DNA of 64,000 nt from Solenopsis invicta. Its lineage: Eukaryota > Arthropoda > Insecta > Hymenoptera > Formicidae. The translations under genes and the position numbers were made by a program. The notes beneath the pieces were generated by a model. That model was not told the DNA's origin and searched no databases. It worked only from the letters and a program-made list of their open reading frames with translations. Location of the stretch: NCBI RefSeq assembly GCF_016802725.1, contig NC_052669.1:12010770-12074769 (forward strand). The letters run 5' to 3'. Below are positions 1-10,891 of the stretch, piece after piece. The stretch's first letter is position 1. Every line of letters begins with the position of its first letter.

Positions 1-115
1 AAATTTAACATATATTTTAAATTTTAAAACTTACATACATTGGTATTATATTAATTGACAAAATTAGCAGTAGTTATAAAAAAGTGTGTGTGAGTGTTCT
101 GTGGAAGATGGGTCA

Positions 116-688
116 TCAGAATTGTCGGGAAGGGTGACTGTTTCCTCCAAGCCATGACTTCCAACCCTCCACGTTGAACGTGGAATTCGCGGGTGAGGGA
201 GGAGAAGAGATTTCCTCTATGAATTCTACGCTGGACATGGAATTCACGGGTGAGGAAGGAGAAGAGGTTTCCTCTATGAATTCCACGCTGGACGTAAAAT
301 TCAAAGGGGAAGGAGAATCAGAGAGATCCGGGGAGACAAAAGAGTACGAGGGGCTTGGAAGGGAGGACAGAGGGATGTCAGGAGCGATCTTGTACGTAAG
401 GAGAGAGGAGATGGAGGGAGCGGGGGACAGGGAAGGTGGCGGAGGAGAAAGTGGGTCGCGTTCTTCGAAGATAAGACGAGAAGGTAAAGGTAACTGCGGG
501 GGTATTTCTAAAAATAGTGCACATCCAAGAATCGGTTCCTGGCGCAAATTCTCGCGTTTCCCCTCCTTAGGATTCCCCAGAGGAACTCGAGGAGAGCGGC
601 TTGTCTCTAACGTTCTCCCAAAGGCGATTCGGGCGATGACGATGGAGTCGCGATTGGGAAATTGATTTTGCCCATTAACAGTAAACAA
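116..688 (-). other. Pro/Ser-rich ORF, unrecognised (possible retroelement gag start)
   Basis: A 190-codon minus-strand ORF is rich in SPPS/PLP runs and ends with two repeats of a VEFIEE-SSP-SP motif encoded by the 57-bp tandem repeat beneath it. On the same strand, about 300-450 bp upstream, there is a CTATAAATA box (near 970-980), which suggests an LTR-retroelement promoter and leader. No zinc knuckle or other domain is visible, and the plus strand is also open (174-665). It may be the start of a gag-like protein or chance; I do not assign a function. Confidence 0.25.
170..310. repeat. 57-bp tandem repeat, about 2.5 copies
   Basis: The unit runs from one GAATTC(A/C)/(T/C)ACGCTGGAC block to the next and includes GGTGAGG-AGGAGAAGAG-TTTCCTCTATG. 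Copies start near 172, 229 and 286. Both strands stay open through the array because the period is a multiple of three. Confidence 0.7.
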
Positions 689-1108
689 TTAACAAATTAG
701 GGAAATCCGGCAAGGGACTAAAAAAAATAACTTGCTTTTTGTTGATGAGTTAGGCTAGCAAATTGGTGCTGGCTTGCGGATCTCGAGTGCTTTCCTCGAA
801 GAATGGTTTCAGCAGGATATGTTTGCTGACAGGTCGGCTTCTTTTTGCACTGACTTTAACTCGAGATGGTTTAAAATCGCGGACTGTTTCGGATCAAAGT
901 GCCCGTCGGACTTAAGCTCAGCTCCACGAGAAGAGAAGTGAGAGTGATTATGAGTGTTGAGAAATTGGATATTTATAGGGAATGAAAAAGGGCGTAGAGT
1001 TAGTCGAGCGGGTAGAATGAAGATTTGATTGGTGGGAGATTTAAGATTATCCCTTTTTGTTTCTAGACACGACTTGTCGTTGGCTAGTTCGCTAATGAGC
1101 CTTGGCAA

Positions 1109-2480
1109 TTATTTTTTTGAACGATTTACTATTGGTTAGTTCTCCATCTTTTCCCGAGTTTTCTTGATTCTAAGAGAGGCGAATTATTGAATTGCCCAAT
1201 CGCTTAAGATATATCTTATCTATAGTTTCCCCTTTTTTGGTAATTTACAAACTTGGTGTCTTGTGTCATTTATGTTTTTAGGGTTCGCTATTACATCATT
1301 ACTGTAAGTGGTTAATGTCACGACGTTCACGTGAGCAAACAGAACCATATCTATAAATTTTAATTTATAATTTGCTATTTTCTTGACTGACGTTCCGACT
1401 CTGCGTTATCTTATGGTCGGCGCCAAGTTTCAAGTTTCCTCTTTCAAATTCTGGCTTTCCCATTTTTACGACGGGAATATTGTCGTCAGAGCTCATACGT
1501 TTGAACAGGAGAGCCAGGGCCGTAAATTATAATTTTGACACTTTCCGTTCGATATTCGGTTCAAATTTTTCTCCCGTTGGTCTCTTGTTTTTAAGTAATT
1601 TCTACGTATCCTGTTTGTCTTCGCGTTGCATCAGAATAAGCACGTTTGTTCTTGATATATAGTTTTCTTTTTATATTTTTGCGTTACCATTTTGGTCGTA
1701 TACTTAAGAGTTATGTTTCTTAGAGACAGATATCTTGTATCGTCGGTTTTCTTTATGACACGGCGAGGAATTTTCGTTATCGGCGAAAGGGGAAATCGTG
1801 GAATCAGCTCGACGTAATAGCAAATTTCGTATTTTAATCCATTTCAGTCCATTTAAATCCAAAAATACTCGGAAACTCTAAAGTGTGAATTCGGATAAAT
1901 TAAAATAAATTGAAATTAGTATTACCAAGATGTATTTTAGCGCCTGAAAGTTGCTCCATTAAATTCATATCTATTTTGAGACGAATTTGCTAACATATTA
2001 CAATTGTTACTGTTCCATTTGTGATGACCCCGCTTTTCGTGCACAGACGGTAATCGGCCGGAAAACGAGGGCATAATGGAGGTTGGTGAAAGAATTAGAC
2101 AGACGTGAGGTTTAATAATAAGAAAATAAGAGTTTATTAAAATCAAGTAAATTGCTGGATTACAATAAGCTGTATGCAGAAGACAACGCGGACGGAAATT
2201 ATTTGGAAACTGTACATACAATCGCGGAGTTTAAACGACGATAACGCATAAAGCGAGACAATACACGGGATTATTTACAAGCCTTTATTCGAGCGATACC
2301 GCGAGACACAATCCGGCGAACTAGTAATAGTAGTAATAGTAGTTGCTTTATTTGTTCCTATTCAGGTTACAAATCTTTCTTACTCTATACTTAACTCTAA
2401 TCTTGTACGCTATTCTTAAATTTATCATAATCTATATCTAATCCTATCGCTCGCTTTATACACATACACACACAGGACCT
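1109..2480. other. Intergenic/intronic sequence without a recognisable gene
   Basis: Mixed AT-rich sequence with only short ORFs (for example at 1480-1662 and 1937-2221) that show no domain. A stretch around 2221-2480 with GTAATAGTAGTAATAGTAG is of low complexity and may be the 3' UTR and tail of the minus-strand LINE that follows. Confidence 0.4.
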
Positions 2481-3430
2481 CCGTTTTCGTCACAAGACTC
2501 GTGCCTGTACCTTCTTTCCTCTTATTCAAATATACATATTTACATACTCATCTCCTCTCCCGAGGCATCATCTCGCTCTCTCTCTCCCCCCTCTCCCACC
2601 CCTCCAATACCCCCGTCTTCAATCCACCCCCTTCCCTAAAATTCTCTAATTTTAACATCTATTCCTCCCTCTCCCCCCTTCGCCTAATACCTCCTCCATC
2701 CACTCCTCCAATGCCCCCTTGTTCCCCAACTGCCACATTCCTCCCACACATGTTCCTACGTCTCCACTCCTCTTCCATACATCCTATGCAACCTATCTTC
2801 CTCTTTCCCCAATACACCCCTTCTCTCACCCTCTCTCCCATTCTATATTGCTATGCTATCCTTGCCCATCTACTCTCCGCCCATCCCTTTTTCAAATATC
2901 CCGGAAATCCCCTCTCCCTTCACTTTCCTATACCATTTGTTATACCTCGATCCAAGTATTTTATTCCATCTCTCTTTCCTTTGCTCTTCTCTGTCCTTCT
3001 CCTCAATTTCCCTAAAGTCAAATTTCTCCTCTTTTCTCTCTTCCACTTCTATCATCCCCCTACCTCTTTTCTCAAAAAATTCTTTTCTTTTCTTCTCCCA
3101 CTTCGAAAGCTTTGCCCCCTTCTTTATTCTCTCCCTCATTTCCTTCCAACATCTCCTCGCTAACTCACTTCCCCTCTCTTCCGCCAGTCTCTCCTCAAAT
3201 CCCCATGCCCTTCTGCCCACCTTCGTTCTCAATTTCTCCCGTTACAACTCTTCTCTGATCATGTACCGGCGCTCTTCAACTTACCCCTAACAACCACCTT
3301 AAGTACATTTCTTGAACTCTTTCCACTTGCTCTCTTTCCTTCCATCCCCACACTTCCACCCAATATGCCATCACCGTCAATATCATAGCGTCAAACATCC
3401 ATATACCCTTCCCTTCATCCCTCCCGAACA
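2480..3430 (-). pseudogene. LINE ORF2 C-terminus (non-LTR retrotransposon, R1/I-like), decayed and 5'-truncated
   Basis: On the minus strand, text across two frames matches the C-terminal part of hymenopteran R1/I-type LINE reverse transcriptases. It reads AM-LTVMAYWVEVWGW-EREQVERVQEMYLR (3400-3300), then GRRAWGFEERLAEERGSELARRCWKEM (near 3220-3140), then RWNKILGSRYNKWYRKVKGEGISGIFEKG (to 2870). A CCHC finger follows at 2800-2740 as C-x2-C followed, after a frameshift and a stop, by E-H-V-W-E-E-C. The RT and endonuclease domains are absent, so the copy is 5'-truncated as usual for LINEs. The CT-rich plus-strand ORFs here are antisense shadows. Confidence 0.72.
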
Positions 3431-3755
3431 ATTTGGCGAACTAGGCGACTATATACAATCAGCACGCGGGCCAATGCGTCATCGTGCAAGCTCGATCAGC
3501 TGTTTGTGATCTAATAATAGAATCGCATGTACAGAGCCCTGAGTTTTGCAGTTCGTCAGCGCACACGCGAGCACGGCGAAAAAAATAGAAATCTCATAAT
3601 TTCAATCTTACTTCATGGATTAAAATGGTTTCAAAGAATTCTTAAACATTAATTGAGTAGAAATAGATTCGTGTAATCATTGCCGAATCCAAACTCTTGA
3701 TTTTTTAAATCCTATTTAAATTTCTATTTATTTTAAATATTTTGAATCCTTTTTC

Positions 3756-4593
3756 GGTAATTGTGAGTATAGGGGACCCAACTCCAATCATCTTGATCTT
3801 AACATATGTTATAGAGGCAAGGATATTGAACAATTTTTCCTTATAAATTAATTGGCGCTCTCCTACAGATTTCGAGATATATTTAAAGAAAGAAAAACAG
3901 TTTTTCTTAATTATTTCAGAAAATATTTATTTTAGAAAAAAATGTATCAAATAAAAAAATAAAGCTTATAAAAAAAACTCTATAAATAAGGTTGTATACA
4001 TATTTTACCTAACTCCAATATTTCAGTCGTTGTAATTTGGCCATAATTTCAAATCTAATATCGCAACGTGGTCAATTGGATATCCCTGGCCAAATAACAA
4101 CTAAAATAGAGTTAGATTGGGTTAGGAAAAATACGAGGAGATGGTGCAGAGAAAGAAGCGGATCCCCTCCCCCGCGTTCTCTGTACCATATAGGTTACGA
4201 CTTTCCACGTAAAACAAATTCCTCATTAAGTGTATGAGTATATGTGTGGTTACTACTGAAAATGAATTATTAATGAAAATAAAAAAAAATTCATTTTAAA
4301 ACAGTTTTTCTATTATAATGACTAAAGTATTAAAGTTAGGTAAAATATGTATATGAGCTTTTTTGTAGAGTTTATTACAAGCTTCATTTTTTTGTTTAAA
4401 CCTTCTTTTGTAAAATAAATATTTTCTGAAATAATTTAAAAAAACTGTTTTTTCTTTCTCTAAGCACATCTCGAAAACTATACGAGAGCAGCAATTAATT
4501 TATAAGTAAATGTTCTTCAGTATCCTTGTTTCTATAACATATGTCAAGGTCAACATAATTGAAGCTGGGTCCCCTATACTATGCACAATTACC
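3756..4593. mobile_element. Foldback/MITE-like element with ~250-bp imperfect TIRs
   Basis: The left end begins GGTAATTGTGAGTATAGGGG; the right end is its inverted counterpart, ending CCCCTATACTATGCACAATTACC. The two arms (3756-4016 and about 4333-4593) pair over most of their length, including the AAAAACAG-TTTTTCTTAATTATTTCAGAAAATATTTATTTT block. The loop (4017-4332) holds no coding sequence. No unambiguous target duplication is visible. The right end abuts a frameshifted protein-like stretch, so the element may have inserted into a gene copy. Confidence 0.75.
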
Positions 4594-4599
4594 CTATTT

Positions 4600-4954
4600 C
4601 CGTTTACTAGATTCTTTTCTGTAAAATAAAAATAAGTATTCCATAAACTTAATAGTTCCTCCTTAATTCCATAAGATAATGACACATCTAAATTATCAGA
4701 AACAATATCTAATAAATCTGTTTGTTCGACAACATCTATACTTAATATATGATTCACACGATTATTATATGCCGTAAAAATTGATTAAACATAACTGTTA
4801 AACCAGATACACTCATAAATTTACGGTCTAGTAAAACATCGTAAGTCATGGTGGAATTCGAAACAGCAAATTTGATCGAAAAATCGTAATTAGATATTAA
4901 AGCTCCTGATTCCTCGGCCAAGAACTCCGCGTTAACGGTGGGGACGTATAGCAA
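4600..4954 (-). pseudogene. Frameshifted unrecognised protein-coding fragment
   Basis: On the minus strand, 4954 to 4757 reads YVPTVNAEFLAEESGALIS, then NYDFSIKFAVSNSTMTYDV and LLDRKFMSVSGLTVMFNQFL before TGA at 4754-4756. One base out of frame, the reading continues as NHILSIDVVEQTDLLDIVSD and GIKEELLSLWNTYFYFTEKN until it meets the foldback element at 4593. The composition is that of a real protein rather than random AT-rich sequence, and the text continues smoothly across the frameshift. I do not recognise the family. It could be a decayed host gene, a TE protein or an integrated foreign gene. Confidence 0.45.
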
Positions 4955-5059
4955 AAAAAAAAATTAAAACTAGGCATGAAATGTAACATATTAACGATGA
5001 AATTTTATCTTACATATCATTTTATTATTATGTTTTATTGTGAAAATCTGTACGCAATT

Positions 5060-5215
5060 ACGGACAGATACAGGTGAAAAGTGATTACGCACAGGATGCG
5101 GACAGAAACAGCTAGAACTTTTGTACGCAATTGCGTACAAATATAGGTAAAATGTGATTACGGATAAGATGCAGACAGAGACGGATAGAATCTACTACTG
5201 CAAATGCGGATTTTC
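5060..5215. repeat. ~75-bp degenerate tandem repeat, two copies
   Basis: The unit GTACGCAATT(A/G)CG-ACA-ATA-AGGTGAAAA-TGATTACG---AGATGC-GACAGA recurs once at about 75-bp spacing. The following 5216-5330 carries further GACAGA/TTGCAG echoes. No coding potential was found. Confidence 0.5.
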
Positions 5216-5384
5216 TATCCGCATGTTGTATTTGCAGATAGAACGGACAGCTTGCAGTTAGAAATAAATAGAAATTCTGTCTGTAATTTTTATCAGAGCT
5301 GCAATAGTTTTGACAGTTCAATTTATGTATGGCTTGACATTTCGTAACATTAGGTTGACATTAATCTTTTTGAATAACAATTAA

Positions 5385-5465
5385 TATATATTAAATCAAG
5401 ACTCTTGAAATTTACACAATAAAAAATTGAAAAAAAGGCTAATGAGAGTTAACGCAGATATAAGT
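5385..5465 (-). repeat. Penelope-like element terminal remnant
   Basis: On the minus strand the segment reads GTTAACTCTCATTAGCC followed by a T-rich CAATTTTTTATTG tract. It matches the distal PLE motif seen at 16612-16640, 17634-17672 and 56118-56150. No RT sequence is attached to it here. Confidence 0.45.
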
Positions 5466-6007
5466 GGACAATCACAATTATTAATGTTATTATAAAGTCC
5501 TGATCAGCATTTAAATATACAAAATTTAGTAATACCAATTATTAATAATATTGTTACGACCGGGTGAATCGCCTCGTACTCTTGCACTTGCACACCTCCG
5601 TAACACACGCGCACACTAATCACAGATCATATAAGTAAATAGATAAACAACTCCCATAGTTTGCTTTGGAATAGTGTTTTTATCGCCATCTAGGCGAATC
5701 TACGTAAACGAAGTAATATTCAATATGGACGACCTCTAATACAATATATTTATTAGCAATAGTAAAATTAAAAAAAAAATAACAAAAATTGCAACTATAA
5801 TGTTATATACTGAAAAATAAATCGTTACATTGGTCATATCATTAGTTTAATTAAAGTATGACAAAAGCATTATAGTTATTATTAAATTATAAACTTAATA
5901 ATTGCAACTTTAATAAGAATATATGAATAAAATAAATTTTGAGAAACATTACTATAAATATTTAATATGTTGTATTTGATATATTGTCAAAATATTTACA
6001 TTTTTTT

Positions 6008-9000
6008 TTATAAATCGCTTTTGTTTTTTTTTTTATAATGTTCAATAGCTTGCTGAAATATAATATTTGTAGAAATATATCGAGTGTCACGACCAGATAA
6101 AATTCTATTGATTATTTTACAAAATGTTTTTGTACAAACAGTTTTGTAATTTTTTTGTATTACAACATGTTTTAATTCTTCTTTATGTTTATTACAACGT
6201 ATAAAATCTAAACTTAATTTATCGTTTAAAAGTGTATATAACAAAGTAGAAACATTTCTGCGAAATAATAAAGAAATATTTTTATTTAAAATAGAATCGG
6301 CTTTAATAAATGCGTGTTTGAAAAAAATCATTGATGAATAAGTTAAAGAAGGTTTCTCTCGTACATATTCTCTATGAACTAGTTGCACATATTCTTCAGA
6401 TGTTATATCTGTTGTTAGAAGACTCTGTTTACACTCTAAACAATTTTTAAACAGTTTCAGAGATAAAATCTTTTTTGCAATCCAACCAGAAACATACATT
6501 TGACTATTATTTTTATGTGATGAAATGTTATGTATTATTGTGTTATTTTGGAATGCTACAGAGTCTTCTTCAACTATTTGTTCTGATGCATTATTTACAT
6601 AAGAAACGTTTTTCACAAATTGTTTTAAATTAAATAATAAATTACCGTCATTTTTATCTTCGCAGTTAGAGCCCATAGACCGTTTTGATGTTAAATTATT
6701 AATTAATAATGTTTTATATGATCCACAAAATTGGCTACACGAAGGATTAATATTTCTACGTCCGTGACTACGAATCATACCAAAAAATTTTCTAGTGGAT
6801 CTTAATTAATATTTCTTGTCTTTAAAAATTTTATACCTGCGCTATTTTCTATATGTTCTGAAATCCACGTAGAATAAAAATCCAATTTTTTAATGACGGT
6901 ATGCACTTAACTGGTTGCTTAGTTTTCGGATCTACATATCGCATGTCGGACAATAATTTAGTAGCATGTAGCCAAAAATCATGGTGTTTGCTATTTTTTG
7001 TTACCGCAACACGTAAAGGAGTCTCTGGATGCAAAGTATGTGCGTTCACGGAGTCAAAAACTTTGTTGAAAAAATCTAACACTATTGCTGTGTCATATCC
7101 TGTCTTTGGTATTTGTAGTGGACCAATCTGTGTCTCGACAAATCCTCCTGCAAAGTAAATAAATAAATAAATAAACACACACACAATGCAAAATTAAAGA
7201 AAGTTATAACTATTACTTATCAAATTACCTTTGATTTTGCTGTTGTATTCAATATATGCTGATAATCTTGCACTAAAAATTTGAGCAGCACATTTAACTT
7301 TCCTCTTTTTTATTTTTGATTTAATAACATGTACATCGGTTAATTTTGGCAATTGACGATTTAATGTATTTGTGTAAATATCCATTTTATATGCCTGATC
7401 AATGATGTCCCATGATGCAAACTGTCGTTCCTTTATTCCTGAATTAGTGGCATTAATTTCCAAATTTTTAAATAATAAATTATTACGAATTTATTTTAAA
7501 AGATGCGGTGGATCATAGATAGGTACAATATTTTGCCCAAAAAGTTCAATAAAACCTCCTTCAAAAAAATTAAAAATTATTTTATATTTCTATTATATGT
7601 CCAATATATATTAATTAAAACAGAATACTTACGATATGCTTGACCTTTTTGTATACATTTACTTCTTGAATCTTCGAGAAGTTTCTTAATGGATGTCATA
7701 TTTGCTCCCCCTTGGTCGCATACAGTTGCAATTATTGTCAAACCAGCTTGAGATAATTCTTTTATAATTTTTTTTATGCATCTAATTAACTGTGCAGATT
7801 TCGTTTGACTTTTGCAGAAGTTGTAAGATAATAGAATTTTCCATCCTTTCAAAATTCCTCTTACCATAAAAACCAAAACATGATCGGCTATCAGTGATGT
7901 ACGTCTATGTCCCCAATCTTCAAAACCAATTATTCTGTCATTCAATTGGTCATATTGCAAATTGGCTTCTAATGCCATCTCGTCCCACATTAATATATAT
8001 AATTTGTCTGTTTCATTTTTCATTTGTGCTATATGTTGCCGAAGATGCTCAAAAATAAATTTATTAATTCCTGGTTGTAAAGAAATTGTTCGTAGCAAAC
8101 ATTTTAGAGTTGTAGCACTTGGTAAAACAAAAAATTTTGATAATAATTTATAACAAGATCCAGATTGTTTATACAGCGACAATGCTAAAATTTTTTTGTC
8201 AAGTGTAAATCTTCTTCCCTATATATAAATAACAAAATAGCACACAGAAACAATAATAATATTATATAAGAATATAATAATAATATATAATATAATATAA
8301 AAGAAATATTTACAAATCACACTATTTACAATTGCAAATTTACATTATTGTATGTTTCTGAATCAAAATATATATTACTGAAATATTGTGAACTACGTTC
8401 AGGACATATTGATTCTAATGAAGATTTTAATTCATTAAATAATGTTTTGAAATGTATCTTTGGAGCATATTTTGTATTTTGTAGTTGCATATTGAAAAAC
8501 AATCTTTGCGTTGGAGTTAAACTGTTAAACTTTTTACAAAATTGAGTATTTGATAACTTCTTTGCATCTTTTAGACGTGTTTTATAATCTATTATTTGTC
8601 TTTTCATTCGGTTTCTTTCCTTCGCTAATGTTACGGCTTTCTTATATATTTTTTGTGCTTTTGGTGTTAAATGACGTTGTCTTGTAACAGATCCAAGTAT
8701 ATTTCTTGATATTCGTGATGGACTATTAACCTTATTTGTGATATTATTTTGATCGTTTTGTATATTTGTTTCTGCACATATAAAATTATTTGTAGAAGGT
8801 CCAGGTTCATTACTGGTTTGAGATTATAAATGTAATTCAGTATTTGTTTCAGATTGTGAATGCAACTGTATGTCAGTTGTATCATTTATTTCTATATTAC
8901 TGGTTTGAGATTGTAAATGTAATTCAGTATTTGTTTCAGATTGTGAATGCAACTGTATGTCAGTTATATCATTTATTTCTGTATTTGCATCATTTATTTC

Positions 9001-9285
9001 TGTACTGTCTGTAAATGTCTGCGTATTATATATATTTACACTAGGTACTGCATTATGTTTCAGTCTTCGACGATTTTGAGTATAAATATAATCTTCAGGT
9101 AAAAAATGCAAGTGACATACTCTATATTTTCTTAATTCTTCTGATGAGATATTTAAAATTATATTATTATTTACAGCTTCTTTTCACTTTTCTGATAATG
9201 TTGGACTCTTTGGGAAAAAATGACCAGGAATCCTTGAATTTGATTTACAGCCTGGTACAACGCAGATCCATTCAACTTTTACCAT
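6008..9285 (-). pseudogene. P-element (THAP9-like) transposase, decayed
   Basis: Minus strand. An N-terminal THAP finger starts at 9285 (MVKVEWICVVPGC...CHLHF, C-x4-C...C-x2-H) and has an in-frame TGA at 9184-9186. A linker follows, then the P-transposase RNase-H region at 8182-7580 with YILMWDEMALEANLQYDQ and IIATVCDQGGANMTSIKKLL, which hold two acidic residues matching the known P-transposase catalytic Asp positions. After a GTAAGT donor near 7632 come PIYDPPHLLK-IRNNLL (7560-7480), then ASWDIIDQAY and AAQIFSARLSAYIE. A further intron (near 7227-7155) precedes ETQIGPLQIPKTGYDTAIVLDF and VDPKTKQPVKCIPSLKNWIF, then NI-DPLENFFGMIRSHGRRN and the C-terminus to 6008. At least four stops or frameshifts make it inactive. 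P-element TIRs could not be located. Confidence 0.85.
8818..8990 (-). repeat. 87-bp tandem duplication inside the P-element linker
   Basis: The minus-strand peptide SQSETNTELHLQSQTSN-EIND-TDIQLH occurs twice in a row, about 29 residues per unit. The second copy ends at a TAA near 8824. The duplication lies between the THAP finger and the catalytic region. Confidence 0.7.
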
Positions 9286-9527
9286 TATTAAAATTAAGAA
9301 CTGCAAAGCAAAAGTAAAAAAAAATTAAAAATATAAATGCATTTTGTTGTTAGCATCATAATGCATCATGCATAAAATAGAGTGTGTGTATGTGTATTTT
9401 TATTATTTCTAACAATTAATGTAATGTATACAGAGTATTATCCTGTATAATTTCATTTACATAAATTAATAAGTTATTTATTAACTTATTAATTGTTAAC
9501 TAATTAACATTAATAGTAATTTATTCC

Positions 9528-9709
9528 AACAAAAACTTTACACATCGTTGGAACAACGTATAAATGTTCACAGAAAGTGATGTTAGAAAATCAACATTTT
9601 ATATACTTAATCTGGACATTTAGATGTTATATAACGTTGTAATGTTGTTTTAATGTTGAACAAATATTCACATAACGTTATGTAAATCACATTGTGTAAA
9701 GTTTTTGTT
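9528..9709. mobile_element. Short MITE with 16-bp perfect TIRs
   Basis: AACAAAAACTTTACAC at 9528-9543 is exactly inverted at 9694-9709. The 182-bp interior is rich in AACGTT/AATGTT motifs in both orientations, which makes it partly self-complementary. No clear target duplication was seen. Confidence 0.65.
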
Positions 9710-10059
9710 CTGTACGGATTAGTTATTATTAATTATATGTTTAAATCTATCTAATTTACCGGTAATTTCACAGTCGATGTCTTTAATGCAGCTACGTTCA
9801 CTCGCTGACGAATGTATTAAACTTAATCCACTTAATCGAGTGATAATTTTATTTTTATATTAAATAGATAATATAACCTATAACAGATATGTTAATTGTC
9901 ACACGGCTATAGATTATCTAAGATGGTCATTAAAGATCTACCGCCACCTGGACGAATATACGAGAATGAACTAACGCAGTCTGAAACTTCATATAGGAGT
10001 TGACCACGCTGACACTAATAAAAGAACAGGCTTTTATTAGAAAGAACGACTTTATTAGC

Positions 10060-10302
10060 TGTTAGCTTTTATAATTGAGAATTAGTAAAAGTCTTTATAT
10101 GTTTCACCAAATTTATTAGAACAATATTATTAGTAACGTTTACAAAAGCGTGTTAACACAACGAGGACAGATTTGGTAGTGAGGGATAACAAATTACACA
10201 ACTGAAATGAACATACACACTCATAATGAACATAGCAATTCTTCTACATGCAATCTATAACCACTTGTAACCTGAATTTCAACCATGTAATATTATTCTA
10301 CA
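10060..10302 (-). repeat. Copia 3' LTR (243 bp)
   Basis: Near-identical to the 5' LTR apart from the ~61-bp difference around 10207-10217. It is flanked on the inside by the polypurine tract and on the outside by the TTAGC duplication. Confidence 0.93.
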
Positions 10303-10352
10303 TTCCCCCACTTTGAAATTAAGACTACAAGTATTACATTTTATTTTAATTT

Positions 10353-10862
10353 TTAATTACACAATCCCATGCCTTTATTGCAGAAATTAATTTTATTACG
10401 TGTTACTGCCTTCGTAAGTGCATCTGCTAACATAGATTCTGACGGTACATATTCTAAGTTTATTATTTTTCTTTTAATCATTTCTTTAACAAATTTATAC
10501 TTCGTATCTATGTGCTTTGTTCTTGCATGAAAATTATTTGTATGTAGCAGTTTAATTGCACTTTGATTATCTGAATAAAGCTTAATTGACTTATTAACGC
10601 TCTCAAAATTAATTTCTTTCATTAACATTTTTAACCAAAGTAATTCTTGACTGGCTAGAGTAATTGCTATATACTCCGATTCAGTAGTAGACAAAGAAAC
10701 TGACTGCTGCCTCTTTGAGCACCAAGAAATTGCATTATTGTCCAAAAGGAAAACATAACCGCTCGTCGAACGTCTTGTTTCTTTGTCTCCTGCCCAATTC
10801 GCATCACAAAAACCACGTAATGTCATTGAATCTAAACCATCAAACTGTAATTGTAGATTCAA
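10353..10862 (-). pseudogene. Copia RNase H and C-terminus, out of frame with pol
   Basis: Reads LQLQFDGLDSMTLRGFCDANWAGDKETRRSTSGYVFLL, then SLSTTESEYIA and the ADALTKAVTR C-terminus, the usual Copia RNase H. The codons joining it to the RT (an alpha-helix IKRVLRYLKGT is legible at 10890-10863) are one frame away from the main ORF. The few residues normally found between NPGL and the helix are missing, consistent with a small deletion rather than programmed frameshifting. Confidence 0.9.
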
Positions 10863-10891
10863 CGTTCCCTTTAGATATCGTAAAACCCGTT

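Noticed and set aside
174..665. 163-codon plus-strand Glu/Gly-rich ORF
   Set aside because: Both strands are open because of a GA-rich 57-bp repeat. The minus frame has slightly more protein-like context (TATA box, leader), but neither can be supported.
2501..3290. Long plus-strand ORFs (220 and 145 codons), rich in Ser, Leu and Pro
   Set aside because: They are antisense to a purine-rich LINE ORF2 whose conserved residues read clearly on the minus strand.
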